Assembly (NCBI RefSeq): GCF_005116645.1
Contig: NZ_SWCM01000017.1
Span: 17,446 to 81,445, forward strand
Length of the DNA: 64,000 nucleotides
Reading direction: 5' to 3'
From: Desulfopila sp. IMCC35006
Lineage (GTDB): Bacteria; Desulfobacterota; Desulfobulbia; Desulfobulbales; Desulfocapsaceae
The stretch's first letter is position 1. Every line of letters starts with the position of its first letter. The notes under the pieces are model-generated. The model was not told where the DNA came from and did no database searches. It saw only the letters and a program-made list of their open reading frames with translations. Below, one piece after another: positions 18,625 through 27,709 of this stretch. The position numbers and the translations under genes are program-made.

Positions 18625-21078
18625 GTGGCGCGACCGTCAATGCGATTGTTTAACAAAATCACCCTTTCTTCGGCTCCGTTTTATGCGTCGCTGGTGGTTG
18701 TTACTTCTCTTGCCGTATTCATCGGTATTTTCTGGGCGATCAATGAATTTCAAGCCTATCAGGAGAGCATCGATAATATTCGGCATACCTATAAACACCA
18801 ATATGAGGTGCGGGTAAAAGAGGAGTTGGCCAAGGTTGTTGACCTTATCAATTTTCGACGGCAGCAAAACGAACTGCTGGTCGAACTGGATATTCGCGAA
18901 CGGGTGCAGGCCGCCTATACCATTGCTTCACATAATTATCGTCTCTACAAGGATACGAAGAGTACCGAGGAGCTGCGTTCCATAATAATTGAACTGCTGC
19001 GGCCTATACGCTGGGACAATGGGCGGGGGTATTATTTTGTTGGCCGGGTACACGGTGGTGGAATCGATCTTTTTGCCGAGGAACCGTTTTTCGAAGGGAA
19101 ATCTCCGGCAGAGTTTAAACAGATCACCGGACAGGATGTGATTGGGGACATCGTCTCGATAATCAATGAGAAAGAAGCCGGTTTATATCGCTACAATCTC
19201 GTTAAACCGGCGTTTGCGGGAAAAATCTTTCCAGAGATAGCTTTTGTTAAATATTTTCAGCCGCTTGACTGGTTTATCGGGGCGGGGATTTATCTTGAGG
19301 AACTCGAAGATACTCTGCAGCGTGAGGTTTTGACCAGGATCAGCAATATCCAATTCGGCAAAGATGGTGAAGTCTTCTGTTTTCGTACCGACGGGACTAT
19401 TCTCAGTCACCAGAATGAACGGCTTATCGGGCGATCGGTGCGGGAACTGGCCGATGGCGAAGGAAAAAGATATGGAGAGGAATTGCTGAAAACCGCGATA
19501 AATGGAAAGCATGAGGGGTATGTCCACTACTCGGTGCAACGGGGTGTGCCTGGGAAAACGCACCAGAAACTCGGTTTTGTCCAGCTCTATCCGGAGTGGG
19601 GCTGGGTACTGGGGACTTCGATGTTTATGGATGCAATGGAGCAGACCATTGCTGCAGAAACAAAAACCTACCAGGGAATATCCTTTAAAAATGTCTTTGT
19701 CTTTATGGTGCTCTTTGCCATAGCTGTTGCCTTTCTGCTCCTGAGCACCTTTTTTTATTCATTGAAAATCAAGCAGGGCATCAGTCTTTTTACGACCTTC
19801 TTTCGGGAAGCTGCCGATGCCAATGTGAAAATAAACAATGAAGATCTTGTATTCCGTGAGTTTGAAGACCTGAGCCATCTGGCGAACCGGATGGTTGAAG
19901 AACGGATTAAGAATGAACTCCTGCTGCATCGAGATGAATTGCGCCTTGACACCCTCCTGCGTCTGGGGATGATGGAAAAATACACGCTGCAGGATAAGTA
20001 TGATTTTATCCTGCAGCGTATTGTGCAGATAACGCGAAGTGAAGAAGGCTATCTGGCCCTGGTCAATACAGCGCAGACACAAATCACACTCTGCGCCTTT
20101 TTCGATTGTACCTCCCAGCAGGCAGATGATCTCCAGAGGGAGCCGTCCCAGAGCCGGTCAGTGGAATCCGGTGGGCTTCCCGGTAAAGCGGTGCTGCGGA
20201 AAACGGCCATTATTGCCAATATGGTCAAGCCCGGCCAGGGGGCGGATTTCTATCCGTACAACACAACGCTTAAGCGGCACCTTGATGTGCCGATTTTTTA
20301 CGACGGGAAGATTGTCGTGGTCGCCGGGGTCAGTAATAATAATGAGAAATATGATAATTCCGACATCCGGCAGATGACCATGCTGCTTGAGGGAATGTGG
20401 CTGCATGTCCTCAATAAGTGTGCGGAAGAGGAGCTTGCCCGCCTGGAGCGGCAGATTATAGCCGTCAGTGAAGAGGAGCGGTCGCGAATCGGTCGAGATC
20501 TGCATGACGATCTCGGCTCCCACCTTACCGGTGTTGAGCTGCTCAGTAAGGTCCTGCAGCAGCAACTGCGAAGTGAAGCTCCGGATCGCGAGAAGCAGCT
20601 GGCCACGATCCGCGATTTGATCAGAGATGCCATTGAAAAAACCCGCCGGCTGTCTCAGGGACTGTATCCGGTGCATGTGGTTGAATATGGGTTGGAGGCG
20701 GCAATCGAGGAGCTGGCGGTCGAGGTGGAAAAGATATTCAAGATTCGTTGCGATCTCTTATGGGAAGAGGGGGAAGATCAGGAACCCTTAGGTAAAAATA
20801 CCGCGACTCATTTGCATTATATCATCAGGGAAGCTGTTTTTAATGCCGCACGTCATGGCAAACCCAAAAAAATCGGGGTATATATGCGGCGTAAAAATGG
20901 CGGCTTTTCATTGAAGATTGTCGATGACGGGGTCGGTTTCGACGGTACTCCGGCCGCAACCGGTATGGGATGTCACACCATGAAATATCGGGCAAAGGCG
21001 ATAGGTGCGGAATTGACCATCAGTTCGGGTAAGGAAGGCGGCACGGTAATCATGGTGACAGGTGAGGGACAGGAATGA
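18625..21078 (+). CDS. Double-Cache sensor histidine kinase, NarX/HisKA_3 type
   Basis: A membrane kinase of 817 residues. Transmembrane helix 1 is near residues 16-37. A large periplasmic region carries two Cache repeats (WDNGRGYYFVGR and GKDGEVFCFRTDGTILSH; each ends in a WF/WG-type strand). Helix 2 is near 353-378. A cytosolic GAF-like domain, the HisKA_3 box (RSRIGRDLHDDLGSHLTG, His about 627) and a C-terminal HATPase_c follow. The GTG start is supported by GGAGG. The stop overlaps the regulator start by four bases. It should phosphorylate that regulator in response to a periplasmic ligand, perhaps carried by the preceding binding protein. Confidence 0.92.
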   Translation: MARPSMRLFNKITLSSAPFYASLVVVTSLAVFIGIFWAINEFQAYQESIDNIRHTYKHQYEVRVKEELAKVVDLINFRRQQNELLVELDIRERVQAAYTIASHNYRLYKDTKSTEELRSIIIELLRPIRWDNGRGYYFVGRVHGGGIDLFAEEPFFEGKSPAEFKQITGQDVIGDIVSIINEKEAGLYRYNLVKPAFAGKIFPEIAFVKYFQPLDWFIGAGIYLEELEDTLQREVLTRISNIQFGKDGEVFCFRTDGTILSHQNERLIGRSVRELADGEGKRYGEELLKTAINGKHEGYVHYSVQRGVPGKTHQKLGFVQLYPEWGWVLGTSMFMDAMEQTIAAETKTYQGISFKNVFVFMVLFAIAVAFLLLSTFFYSLKIKQGISLFTTFFREAADANVKINNEDLVFREFEDLSHLANRMVEERIKNELLLHRDELRLDTLLRLGMMEKYTLQDKYDFILQRIVQITRSEEGYLALVNTAQTQITLCAFFDCTSQQADDLQREPSQSRSVESGGLPGKAVLRKTAIIANMVKPGQGADFYPYNTTLKRHLDVPIFYDGKIVVVAGVSNNNEKYDNSDIRQMTMLLEGMWLHVLNKCAEEELARLERQIIAVSEEERSRIGRDLHDDLGSHLTGVELLSKVLQQQLRSEAPDREKQLATIRDLIRDAIEKTRRLSQGLYPVHVVEYGLEAAIEELAVEVEKIFKIRCDLLWEEGEDQEPLGKNTATHLHYIIREAVFNAARHGKPKKIGVYMRRKNGGFSLKIVDDGVGFDGTPAATGMGCHTMKYRAKAIGAELTISSGKEGGTVIMVTGEGQE

Positions 21079-21749
21079 AATCGAAAGTGATAATTGTTGA
21101 TGACCATCCTATTTTCAGAATGGGCATGGCCGAGCTGCTGAACCAGGAAGAAGACTTCGTTGTCTGTGGGCTGGCAGAAGACATAGAGAGTGCTGGCAAG
21201 GTGATAGAGGAAACGCTTCCCGAGCTGGCGATTGTTGATATTACGCTTGCCGGTGATAATGGTCTTGATCTGGTGAAGAATCTGACCAGCCAGAAACATC
21301 CAGTGCTCATTTTGGTCCTTTCCATGCATGATGAGCAGGTCTGGGCGGAAAGAGCGATTCGGGCCGGCGCCCGGGGCTATATTATGAAAAAAGAGGCCAG
21401 CGAGAATGTGATTTCGGCACTGCGAAATATCCGCAATGGCAAGATCCATGTAAGCGGCAAAATCATGGAGAGATTGCTCGACAGGTTGCAGGTGAACGCC
21501 GATACTTCGGCCGGTCGGACCGTCGACCTGCTCACTGACCGGGAGCTTGAGGTATTCAGATTGCTCGGGGCCGGTCTTTCCACCAGGGAGGTTGCCGAAC
21601 AGATGAAGCTCGGCATCAAGACAATTGGTACCTATCGCGACCGAGTCAAACAGAAGCTGGGTATCAAAACAGCCGCGGAGCTTGTTCGCCGGGCGGTGTT
21701 GTGGACGGAGCAGGACTCTTTAAAGTCAAATCAGCACGATAGAGGGTAG
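21075..21749 (+). CDS. NarL/FixJ-family response regulator
   Basis: A two-domain regulator of 224 residues. The receiver domain has the acidic pair D9/D10 and phospho-acceptor D55 (LAIVDITLAG). The C-terminal LuxR-type helix-turn-helix reads LTDRELEVFRLLGAGLSTREVAEQ. The ATGA overlap with the kinase gene shows translational coupling and a cognate pair. Target genes are unknown; MobB and a small exported protein lie just downstream on the same strand. Confidence 0.94.
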   Translation: MKSKVIIVDDHPIFRMGMAELLNQEEDFVVCGLAEDIESAGKVIEETLPELAIVDITLAGDNGLDLVKNLTSQKHPVLILVLSMHDEQVWAERAIRAGARGYIMKKEASENVISALRNIRNGKIHVSGKIMERLLDRLQVNADTSAGRTVDLLTDRELEVFRLLGAGLSTREVAEQMKLGIKTIGTYRDRVKQKLGIKTAAELVRRAVLWTEQDSLKSNQHDRG

Positions 21750-21833
21750 TTGCAGCTGCACAGGATAAGATTTATACAGATATGTTGAGAAAGGGGGAAA
21801 AGATCTTTGCCAGCAAAAAGAACCGGGAGAATT

Positions 21834-22505
21834 ATGTCATCATATATGTCGTCTGTCGTTACATTTATCGGCTGGCATGACAGCGGGAAAACAACCTTGG
21901 TTAAACAGGTTGTCGCTGCATTGAAAAAACTGGGGTATCGGGTTGCCGTTATAAAATCGAGCAATGATTCGGGGATACAGTTTGACACTCCCGGAACAGA
22001 TACCTTTATGCACAAAGAGGCCGGTGCCGAAAGTGTGATGCTGGTGGCGCCGGACCAGATGGTGCTGCAGACCATAAACAGTGGGCTTTCTCTCAGGACC
22101 CTGGCGCATCGTTATTTTCCTGACGTGGATATTGTTATAGGAGAAGGATTTAAAAGGGCGAAAAAGATTCCTAAAATAGAAGTCTTTCGGGATCTGGACC
22201 AGAAACTGCGTGATGAAGTTCAGGGGGTTATTGCTGTTGCGACCAATCTCGAAGGGATTGACGGCAACTATGTTTTTCGTCTCGATGAAGCAGCTGAAAT
22301 AGCTCTCTTTATCGAAAAGAGATTCATTACCAGGAAAAATGGCCGAGAAACGACCGTACTGCTCGTTAATGGCAACAAGATCCCCATTAAAGATTATATC
22401 CAGGAAGTCTTGGCCGGGACTGTGCATGGTTTTGTTAAAACCCTGAAGCTCGACAAGGAGATCTCGGAAATTGAACTGCGCATAAAGATTGGTGGTGCTG
22501 AATAG
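21834..22505 (+). CDS. mobB: Molybdopterin-guanine dinucleotide biosynthesis protein MobB
   Basis: A P-loop GTPase-like protein that assists MobA in attaching GMP to molybdopterin. The Walker A motif is GWHDSGKTT. Other family features are the KSSNDSGIQFDTPGTDTFMHKEAGA stretch and IVIGEGFKRAKKIPKIEVFR. A C-terminal extension of about 60 residues after the usual MobB core (ETTVLLVNGNKIPIKDY) resembles a domain seen in some MobB-like proteins. I favour the ATG at 21834, with GGGAG upstream; a TTG at 21807 is an alternative. It fits with FdhD and the molybdenum enzyme in this window. Confidence 0.88.
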   Translation: MSSYMSSVVTFIGWHDSGKTTLVKQVVAALKKLGYRVAVIKSSNDSGIQFDTPGTDTFMHKEAGAESVMLVAPDQMVLQTINSGLSLRTLAHRYFPDVDIVIGEGFKRAKKIPKIEVFRDLDQKLRDEVQGVIAVATNLEGIDGNYVFRLDEAAEIALFIEKRFITRKNGRETTVLLVNGNKIPIKDYIQEVLAGTVHGFVKTLKLDKEISEIELRIKIGGAE

Positions 22506-22768
22506 CCATCAAGTACATCATCACCCATTCCGCAATATTGACCAGCTGCAGGCGACTCGAGCCAGCTGGTCTCATTCCTCTTGACATCTGGGGTGTTTTG
22601 GCCGTATTGTGCCAGTGAGTAATAAGCATATGCTCGAAATACGACTTTGTCACACTGCTCATCAGGCGAAGGCCCGGAATGGGGCTGTTGTTATATTATA
22701 ACGGTAATTCTATAAAATATAGTGACGGCCGAAAGATGATTTAAAAACCAATGGATATGGGTGGAACA

Positions 22769-23077
22769 ATGTTGAAAAGAACCGTGAAAACCGGACGGAT
22801 TGTGGTTGCAGCCTCTATTATTGCGTTGGCCTTGCCGCTGATGTCGGGTGGTAAAGAAATCGGCCATGACTGGTATTGTCCAGATCATCAGGGACATGTA
22901 AAGTATGTCAAGCACCTGAAGCTCCATCTCGATCAAGAAGCCGGGGCTATCGCGGATATGTTAGGGGAAATTTATTGTGATCCGTCTCTGACAAAAGATC
23001 AAAAACGAGCAAAGACGAAAGATATCCTGAATAAATATCTCTCAAAAGAAAAGATTGGGCCGGGAACGGGCGATTAA
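22769..23077 (+). CDS. Small exported protein, function unknown
   Basis: About 102 residues from the ATG at 22769, which follows a GGTGGA site; earlier in-frame ATGs are less well placed. A basic stretch and a hydrophobic core (IVVAASIIALALPLMSGG) form a signal peptide. The mature part is short, hydrophilic and helical, with two Cys residues (WYCPDH and IYCDPS). It ends in a Lys-rich segment before a bidirectional terminator. I do not recognise a family. Confidence 0.6.
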   Translation: MLKRTVKTGRIVVAASIIALALPLMSGGKEIGHDWYCPDHQGHVKYVKHLKLHLDQEAGAIADMLGEIYCDPSLTKDQKRAKTKDILNKYLSKEKIGPGTGD

Positions 23078-23084
23078 TACTAAC

Positions 23085-23125
23085 AAAAGCAGGCCTGTTC
23101 ACCCCATGCAGGCCTGCTGGGTATA
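23085..23125. terminator. Bidirectional hairpin terminator
   Basis: A perfect 10-bp stem (AGCAGGCCTG, 23088-23097, with CAGGCCTGCT, 23109-23118) has an 11-base loop. It is followed by a T-rich run on the plus strand and by TTTTG on the minus strand. It lies between convergent genes and should end both transcripts. Confidence 0.7.
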
Positions 23126-23135
23126 TTTTTCACCC

Positions 23136-23558
23136 TTACTTCGTCCACACTTCAGGCTCATCTGAGCCTTGCGTGCAATATTCAATCCGGTATGGCTCTA
23201 TAACTATTACGCAGTATTTCGGGTCATCAGGACCGGTAAAGGTGGACGCGAGCATGTCATTCCAGAAGGCATGGCGTTCGACCTCGTCCGTGGCCACCCG
23301 AGCCTGCCCCTGAATCTGCAGATACGGGTGCATTTCCTGGAGGTTGCTGACACCACATGTCAGATGCACGTTGGGATTGTTTGTAATCTGGCTGACTTTA
23401 CGCGATTCGACAAAACTTGCGCAGCGAAGCGTCAGATTCCCGTCCCCGACCGTAACCACATAGCGAACCCAGGGGTTATTTTTTTCTGTTACTGTTGCCA
23501 GAGCGGCAAGTTGCGGTTTATGGATAATATCCAGTATACGCTGTTGCAGGTTGTCCAT
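23136..23558 (-). CDS. Pyridoxamine 5'-phosphate oxidase-family flavin-binding protein
   Basis: A 140-residue split-barrel protein of the PNPOx-like superfamily. The N-terminal helix and first strand (ILDIIHKPQLAALATVTEKNNPWVRYV) are typical, as are the central FVESRKVSQITNNPNVHLTCG and the C-terminal IVIEPYRIEY. Such general-stress-type proteins bind FMN or F420-like cofactors; the substrate is unknown. A strong AAGGAG ten bases before the ATG supports the start. Confidence 0.82.
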   Translation of the reverse strand: MDNLQQRILDIIHKPQLAALATVTEKNNPWVRYVVTVGDGNLTLRCASFVESRKVSQITNNPNVHLTCGVSNLQEMHPYLQIQGQARVATDEVERHAFWNDMLASTFTGPDDPKYCVIVIEPYRIEYCTQGSDEPEVWTK

Positions 23559-23700
23559 TCATTCATCTCCTTTTCGACGTTCTTTGCTCAATACCGCACC
23601 TTTTCAGGTACAACAGATTCAACTCATCATGTACATCATGCCGGATAGTCTAAGCATTTTTTGGTAAGTGCACATAAAAATGTGGGGCAGAAGAGCAATT

Positions 23701-23893
23701 AAAACAATTTGATTACCCCTCAAGCTCAGCTTGTCGAAATGGAAGGGTGTGGGCTGTTCGTTTTACGGGTCTCTGCAGCCAAGGATGGCTGCAGCGAAGC
23801 CCCCAGGGATGGGTTTACCGCGTCCCGGGAAATGAACAGCCCACACCCTGGTTCATTAGCTGAACATTAGGGGTAATCAGATAAAACAATTTG
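23701..23893. repeat. Nested palindromic (REP/MITE-like) element with flanking direct repeats
   Basis: Three nested inverted repeats share one centre. The outer pair is gattacccct/aggggtaatc (23711-23720, 23869-23878). The middle 16-bp pair is agggtgtgggctgttc and its complement (23744-23759, 23834-23849). The inner pair is ctgcagcc/ggctgcag (23773-23780, 23787-23794). An 11-base direct repeat, aaaacaatttg, lies just outside both ends (23701 and 23883). There is no coding potential inside. It occupies most of the 481-base gap between the flavin protein gene and serS; the remainder shows nothing I can name. Confidence 0.7.
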
Positions 23894-24039
23894 TTTCCAA
23901 TCTTCGCATGCTCTGCGGGGAAAACAAATGTGGCCTCGCCGCTTTTTTTGGTTTCGGGTATTGAACGCCCAAAAGCAGAACCTCTGAAACGACAGAGCCC
24001 ATGGGCTTTGGCCTCCTGCTAATCTGCCGGTAAAAAGAG

Positions 24040-25317
24040 CTAGAAACGGGTCTGGAAGTAGGGTTCGAGCACCTCCGGTATCTTAATCGTGCCATCTTCC
24101 TGTTGATAGTTTTCAAGAATGGCCAGCAGTGTTCGGCCAACGGCCAGCCCGGAACCATTTAAGGTATGGACCAGCTTTGACTTTTTCTGACCATCCGGTC
24201 GGTATCTGATACCGCCGCGACGGGCTTGAAAATCAAGAAAATTAGAGCAGGATGAAATTTCCCGGTAGGTATCCTGACCGGGGAGCCAGACCTCGATGTC
24301 ATAGGTTTTGGTCGCCGAAAATCCAAGATCGCCGGTGCAAAGAATGACGACCCGGTAATGCAGGCCCAGCAGCTGAAGCACTTCTTCCGCATCGGCCAGA
24401 AGTTTTTCCAGCTCCTGTTCCGAGGTCTCCGGAGTGGTGAACTTGACCAGTTCGACCTTGTCGAATTGATGCTGCCGGATAAGTCCGCGGGTATCACGGC
24501 CATGGCTGCCGGCTTCAGACCGGAAGCAGGGCGTGTAAGCGGTATATTTAATAGGCAGTTCTTTTTCGCTCAAGGTTTCATCCCGATGGATATTGGTCAC
24601 CGGCACCTCGGCAGTGGGGATAAGGTACAGGTCGCAGTTCTCGATTTTAAAGAGATCTTCTTTGAATTTAGGTAACTGTCCGGTGGCGGTCATTGACGGG
24701 GTGTTGACCAGAAACGGCGGCAAGACTTCGGTGTAGCCATGCCGCTGGGTGTGCAGATCGAGCATGAAATTAGTCAGGGCCCGTTCCAGTCTCGAGCCAA
24801 AGCCCTTCAACAGGGCAAATCGTGCCCCGGAAATTTTCGCTGCCCGTTCAAAATCGATGGTGTCCTGCTGTTCGCCGAGTTCCCAGTGGGGTTTTGGCGC
24901 AAAGGTGAAAGTCGGCTTCTCGCCCCATTTTTTAATCTCGATATTATTGGAATCGTCCAGGCCAACGGGGACACTGTCATGGCAGAGGTTCGGAATGGCC
25001 ATGACGATTTCCTGCAGGGATTGCTCAATACTGTTCAGTTCGTTGTCTAGCTCCTTGATCCGCTGGCTGGTCTCACGCATTTCAGTGATCAGCGGATCGG
25101 CTTTCTTCTTTTCTTCGCTTCCGCCTCGTTTCAGAAGGGCAATCTGATCGGAGACGGTATTGCGTTTATTCTTCAGGCCTTCAACTTCCGTGAGGAGCGC
25201 CAGCCTCTTTTGGTCAGTGCTGGTAAAAGCGTCGATCAGGGTTGGCTGCATGCCGCGGCGGCTGCATTTTTCTTTTACCAGGCCAAGATTTTCTCGTATA
25301 AATCGTAATTCAAGCAT
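24040..25317 (-). CDS. serS: Seryl-tRNA synthetase
   Basis: Class II aminoacyl-tRNA synthetase that charges tRNA(Ser). The N-terminal coiled-coil tRNA-binding arm spans about residues 25-105. Motif 2 is [21 protein letters not shown] and motif 3 is [18 protein letters not shown]. At 425 residues the length is normal. It is divergently transcribed from tatC across about 195 bases. That gap contains a 9-bp inverted repeat (gtcgatcag/ctgatcgac near 25434-25459) that could be an operator. Confidence 0.97.
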   Translation of the reverse strand: MLELRFIRENLGLVKEKCSRRGMQPTLIDAFTSTDQKRLALLTEVEGLKNKRNTVSDQIALLKRGGSEEKKKADPLITEMRETSQRIKELDNELNSIEQSLQEIVMAIPNLCHDSVPVGLDDSNNIEIKKWGEKPTFTFAPKPHWELGEQQDTIDFERAAKISGARFALLKGFGSRLERALTNFMLDLHTQRHGYTEVLPPFLVNTPSMTATGQLPKFKEDLFKIENCDLYLIPTAEVPVTNIHRDETLSEKELPIKYTAYTPCFRSEAGSHGRDTRGLIRQHQFDKVELVKFTTPETSEQELEKLLADAEEVLQLLGLHYRVVILCTGDLGFSATKTYDIEVWLPGQDTYREISSCSNFLDFQARRGGIRYRPDGQKKSKLVHTLNGSGLAVGRTLLAILENYQQEDGTIKIPEVLEPYFQTRF

Positions 25318-25511
25318 AGTGTTTTATTTGGTTGATTTGGCAGTTTAACAGCAGGGAAAGTACTGTTTATCACGGCTGATTCGTGAAATCAACCTCTATC
25401 AAATTGCATTTTCTCCATGCTTCTGCTACCTTGTCGATCAGATAAGAAACTGATCGACGTTCTCCTGTCGGCGTCCGACACTGTAATCACCGGTAAATCT
25501 GAAATTCCCCC

Positions 25512-26210
25512 ATGGCGGCACATACCAAAATTATTACCTTGATTGCTGAGTTGCGAAAATCCATTCGCAATCTGGCACTGGCCTTTGTTTGCTCTGCTCT
25601 GGTGATTTTTTTTCTATCGCCGCATCTGCTGCAGGTGGTGCAGGGGCATCTGGCCGGCAAACTTTATTTCTTCTCCGTGGCCGGACCGTTTCTGGCCCAC
25701 GTGAAACTGGCACTTTTCGCCGCATTATATGTGCTGATGCCCTGGTTCACGCAGGTTATGTGGCGGGCCCTGGGGAAACCGTTTCGAGTCTCCGGCGGGC
25801 AACTGTTTTTCTTTATCCTCTTTACTTGCCTGCTTTTTTACGCCGGAACACTTTTCTGCTACTATGTCACTCTGCCATTTGGCATTGAATTTTTACTTGG
25901 TTTTAGCTCTGAGGAATTGAAACCGGTAATATCCGTCGGCCAGTTTGTGAATTTCACAACGATTTTTATCCTGGCCTTCGGGTTCATTTTCGAACTGCCA
26001 ATATTCATGGTGTTTCTGGCTAAGGTGGGGGTGTTCAAAAGGCGTTTTTATGAGAAAAACAGGCGATATGCCATTTTAATCATCTCTATCATCGCCGCAG
26101 TATTGACCCCGACCCCGGACGTCTTCAATATGTTGCTTATGGGGGCGCCTCTTTATTTGCTCTACGAATCAGGTATACTTATTCTGAGGGTCTTGAGAAT
26201 CGGCGCGTAG
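25512..26210 (+). CDS. tatC: Twin-arginine translocase subunit TatC, divergent form
   Basis: A 232-residue membrane protein with six predicted helices, shaped like TatC, the twin-arginine signal receptor. Retained features are the N-terminal ELRK, the Glu in FGFIFELPIF and the LTPTPDVF motif before the last helices. The first cytoplasmic loop is unusual: around residue 92 it reads KPFRVSGGQLF, where canonical TatC has a PxLYxHER-type sequence whose Glu contacts the signal peptide. No tatA or tatB is adjacent. No good ribosome-binding site precedes the ATG. It may be a specialised second TatC. Confidence 0.85.
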   Translation: MAAHTKIITLIAELRKSIRNLALAFVCSALVIFFLSPHLLQVVQGHLAGKLYFFSVAGPFLAHVKLALFAALYVLMPWFTQVMWRALGKPFRVSGGQLFFFILFTCLLFYAGTLFCYYVTLPFGIEFLLGFSSEELKPVISVGQFVNFTTIFILAFGFIFELPIFMVFLAKVGVFKRRFYEKNRRYAILIISIIAAVLTPTPDVFNMLLMGAPLYLLYESGILILRVLRIGA

Positions 26211-26257
26211 AAGGGCGTTGTCGGATAAAAAATTCATCCTGTTGAATAACCGGGATA

Positions 26258-26674
26258 TTAAAACTCGGTCAGGGCAATGCCGGCTGACCGAAGAAGTGCT
26301 GCCGTAACACCGATTTTTCCTGTAATTGCGCAGGAAGGGCTGCGGGCTTTGAGAAAAGCTCTGCGGACATTTTGCGAGGTGGCAATCTGCAATACCTGTT
26401 CGGCCCCCCGGATAAATTCGGCGGTAAGGTCGATGCCGCTTTTGGTGAGCACCCCGGCTGTTCCGGCAAGGACGCTGGTGCCGTCACCACCGACGATATC
26501 CGCGGCTTCCCTTGGTGTCGGCAGCCCTCCCAACTGTTCAGGGCATACGGGAATGCAGATTGTCCCGGTTATTGCGGCCAGACATTGATGGTCTGTTTTC
26601 GCTCTGCCATCATAACGGGTACAGAGGCCAAGCAGGCATGCGCTGACCAGACATGGGGAATTGTGCATAGTCAA
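26258..26674 (-). CDS. DUF523 family protein
   Basis: A 138-residue Cys-containing cytosolic protein of the DUF523 family. Family motifs are VSACLLGLCTRYDG, CPEQLGGLPTPRE and the late KARSPSC. Homologues are widespread, sometimes fused to DUF1722, and have no settled function. The clustered Cys residues suggest metal or Fe-S binding, which is inference. Two ATGs lie within three codons of each other at the start. Confidence 0.85.
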   Translation of the reverse strand: MTMHNSPCLVSACLLGLCTRYDGRAKTDHQCLAAITGTICIPVCPEQLGGLPTPREAADIVGGDGTSVLAGTAGVLTKSGIDLTAEFIRGAEQVLQIATSQNVRRAFLKARSPSCAITGKIGVTAALLRSAGIALTEF

Positions 26675-26716
26675 ATACGATGGACTCGTAAATAGTCGAA
26701 TTTAAGATGGGTTATA

Positions 26717-27064
26717 ATGTCGTTTATCAAGAAACAAGCAAAACCAAAACAGAAGCTGTCGGAACAGCAGGAAAGCAGGGTAATTAAGATTGTTCTGGCC
26801 CTTCTGGTCATCGCCGTGCTGTGGATTATTTTTGCTCCGGGTTCGGGAGTGGTCTCTCTTATGAGTAAACGATCCGAGTTGAAAAGATTACAGAAAGAGA
26901 CAACTCAAATCGAACAGCGGATTGACCAGCTGCAAAATGATATTGATCGATTACATAAAGATCCGGCATATCTTGAGGAAGTCGCCCGGAAAGATTTCGG
27001 CCTTCTTAAAAAGAATGAAAAAGTATATGATTTCTCAAAGGCAGGACCTGAAAAAGACGAGTAG
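26717..27064 (+). CDS. FtsB/DivIC-family septum formation initiator
   Basis: A 115-residue single-pass protein. A basic cytosolic N-terminus precedes one transmembrane helix (IVLALLVIAVLWIIF, about residues 26-42). A periplasmic coiled coil follows (KRLQKETTQIEQRIDQLQND), then the family signature EEVARKDFGLLKKNEKVYDF. It probably links FtsL and FtsQ in the divisome. No ftsL or enolase gene is next to it here. Confidence 0.85.
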   Translation: MSFIKKQAKPKQKLSEQQESRVIKIVLALLVIAVLWIIFAPGSGVVSLMSKRSELKRLQKETTQIEQRIDQLQNDIDRLHKDPAYLEEVARKDFGLLKKNEKVYDFSKAGPEKDE

Positions 27065-27095
27065 AGGGTTCGCACGGAACCCGTCATCAAGTCGC

Positions 27096-27308
27096 TCAGG
27101 AAAATCCGGATTTCGCTCCACAGCCTGGTGCGGGAGCCGATGCCAGCGATGTTCCTGAACCGAGTCTGAAGCTTCCAGCGGAGAGAACCTTTGTGACATT
27201 GTTACTTTGGCATTTGCTGCATTGAACCGGTTTGGAACTTTGTCTTGAAGTCGTGAGCACTTCAAATATATTGGCACAATCGTTGCACCTGTACTCGTAT
27301 ATCGGCAT
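27096..27308 (-). CDS. FmdB-type zinc ribbon protein
   Basis: A 70-residue protein with the FmdB regulatory-type zinc ribbon: MPIYEYRCNDCANIFEV, then a second CSKC pair. The C-terminal tail is low-complexity, rich in Gly, Ser and Ala. The family was named after a methanogen formamidase gene, but the bacterial members have no proven regulatory role. It is convergent with the ftsB-like gene. Confidence 0.9.
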   Translation of the reverse strand: MPIYEYRCNDCANIFEVLTTSRQSSKPVQCSKCQSNNVTKVLSAGSFRLGSGTSLASAPAPGCGAKSGFS

Positions 27309-27328
27309 CGTTCTATCTCCGTAAAACT

Positions 27329-27709
27329 TTATCGCATTAAATCGGTGAAGATATCACATTGTTTGCAAATTTTAAGCTTTTCTTTCTGTGAGATATCCTG
27401 GGTGCATTCACAGAGCGTCCCCGATAAAAACCAGCAGAGATGCCCGCTTTGAAATTCCCAGGCTGGGCATTCCTCTTTTACATTACAGAGTTTTTTCTCC
27501 CAGCATGGCTTCAGGCTGTCCTGCCTGCCGCGCTGATTGATAAGCAGAAAATAGAGATGTCTCTCTATGTGGGCCGGAATCGTCCTCCAGCCTTGCTCGT
27601 AGCTGTGTATAGTCTTCAGTGACATGCCGAGAAGTTCTGCAAGTTTCTTTTGAGTTTTTCCAAGCTTTTTTCTGGATAAACTGAATTCTTCTTTGGTCAA
27701 GAGCTGCAC
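27329..27709 (-). CDS. XRE-type HTH protein with C-terminal Cys-rich domain
   Basis: A 126-residue protein. Residues 8-55 form an XRE/Cro-type helix-turn-helix (RKKLGKTQKKLAELLGMSLKTIHSYEQG). The C-terminal half carries a regular Cys pattern: CWEKKLC, ECPAW, HLCW, TLCEC and a final CKQC. In my recollection a similar CW/CPAW pattern is attached to sensors and chemoreceptors of Desulfobacterota. It probably binds metal or a redox cluster, which would make this a redox- or metal-responsive regulator. The start is GTG. The target could be the divergent lipoprotein gene or this gene itself. Confidence 0.72.
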   Translation of the reverse strand: MQLLTKEEFSLSRKKLGKTQKKLAELLGMSLKTIHSYEQGWRTIPAHIERHLYFLLINQRGRQDSLKPCWEKKLCNVKEECPAWEFQSGHLCWFLSGTLCECTQDISQKEKLKICKQCDIFTDLMR

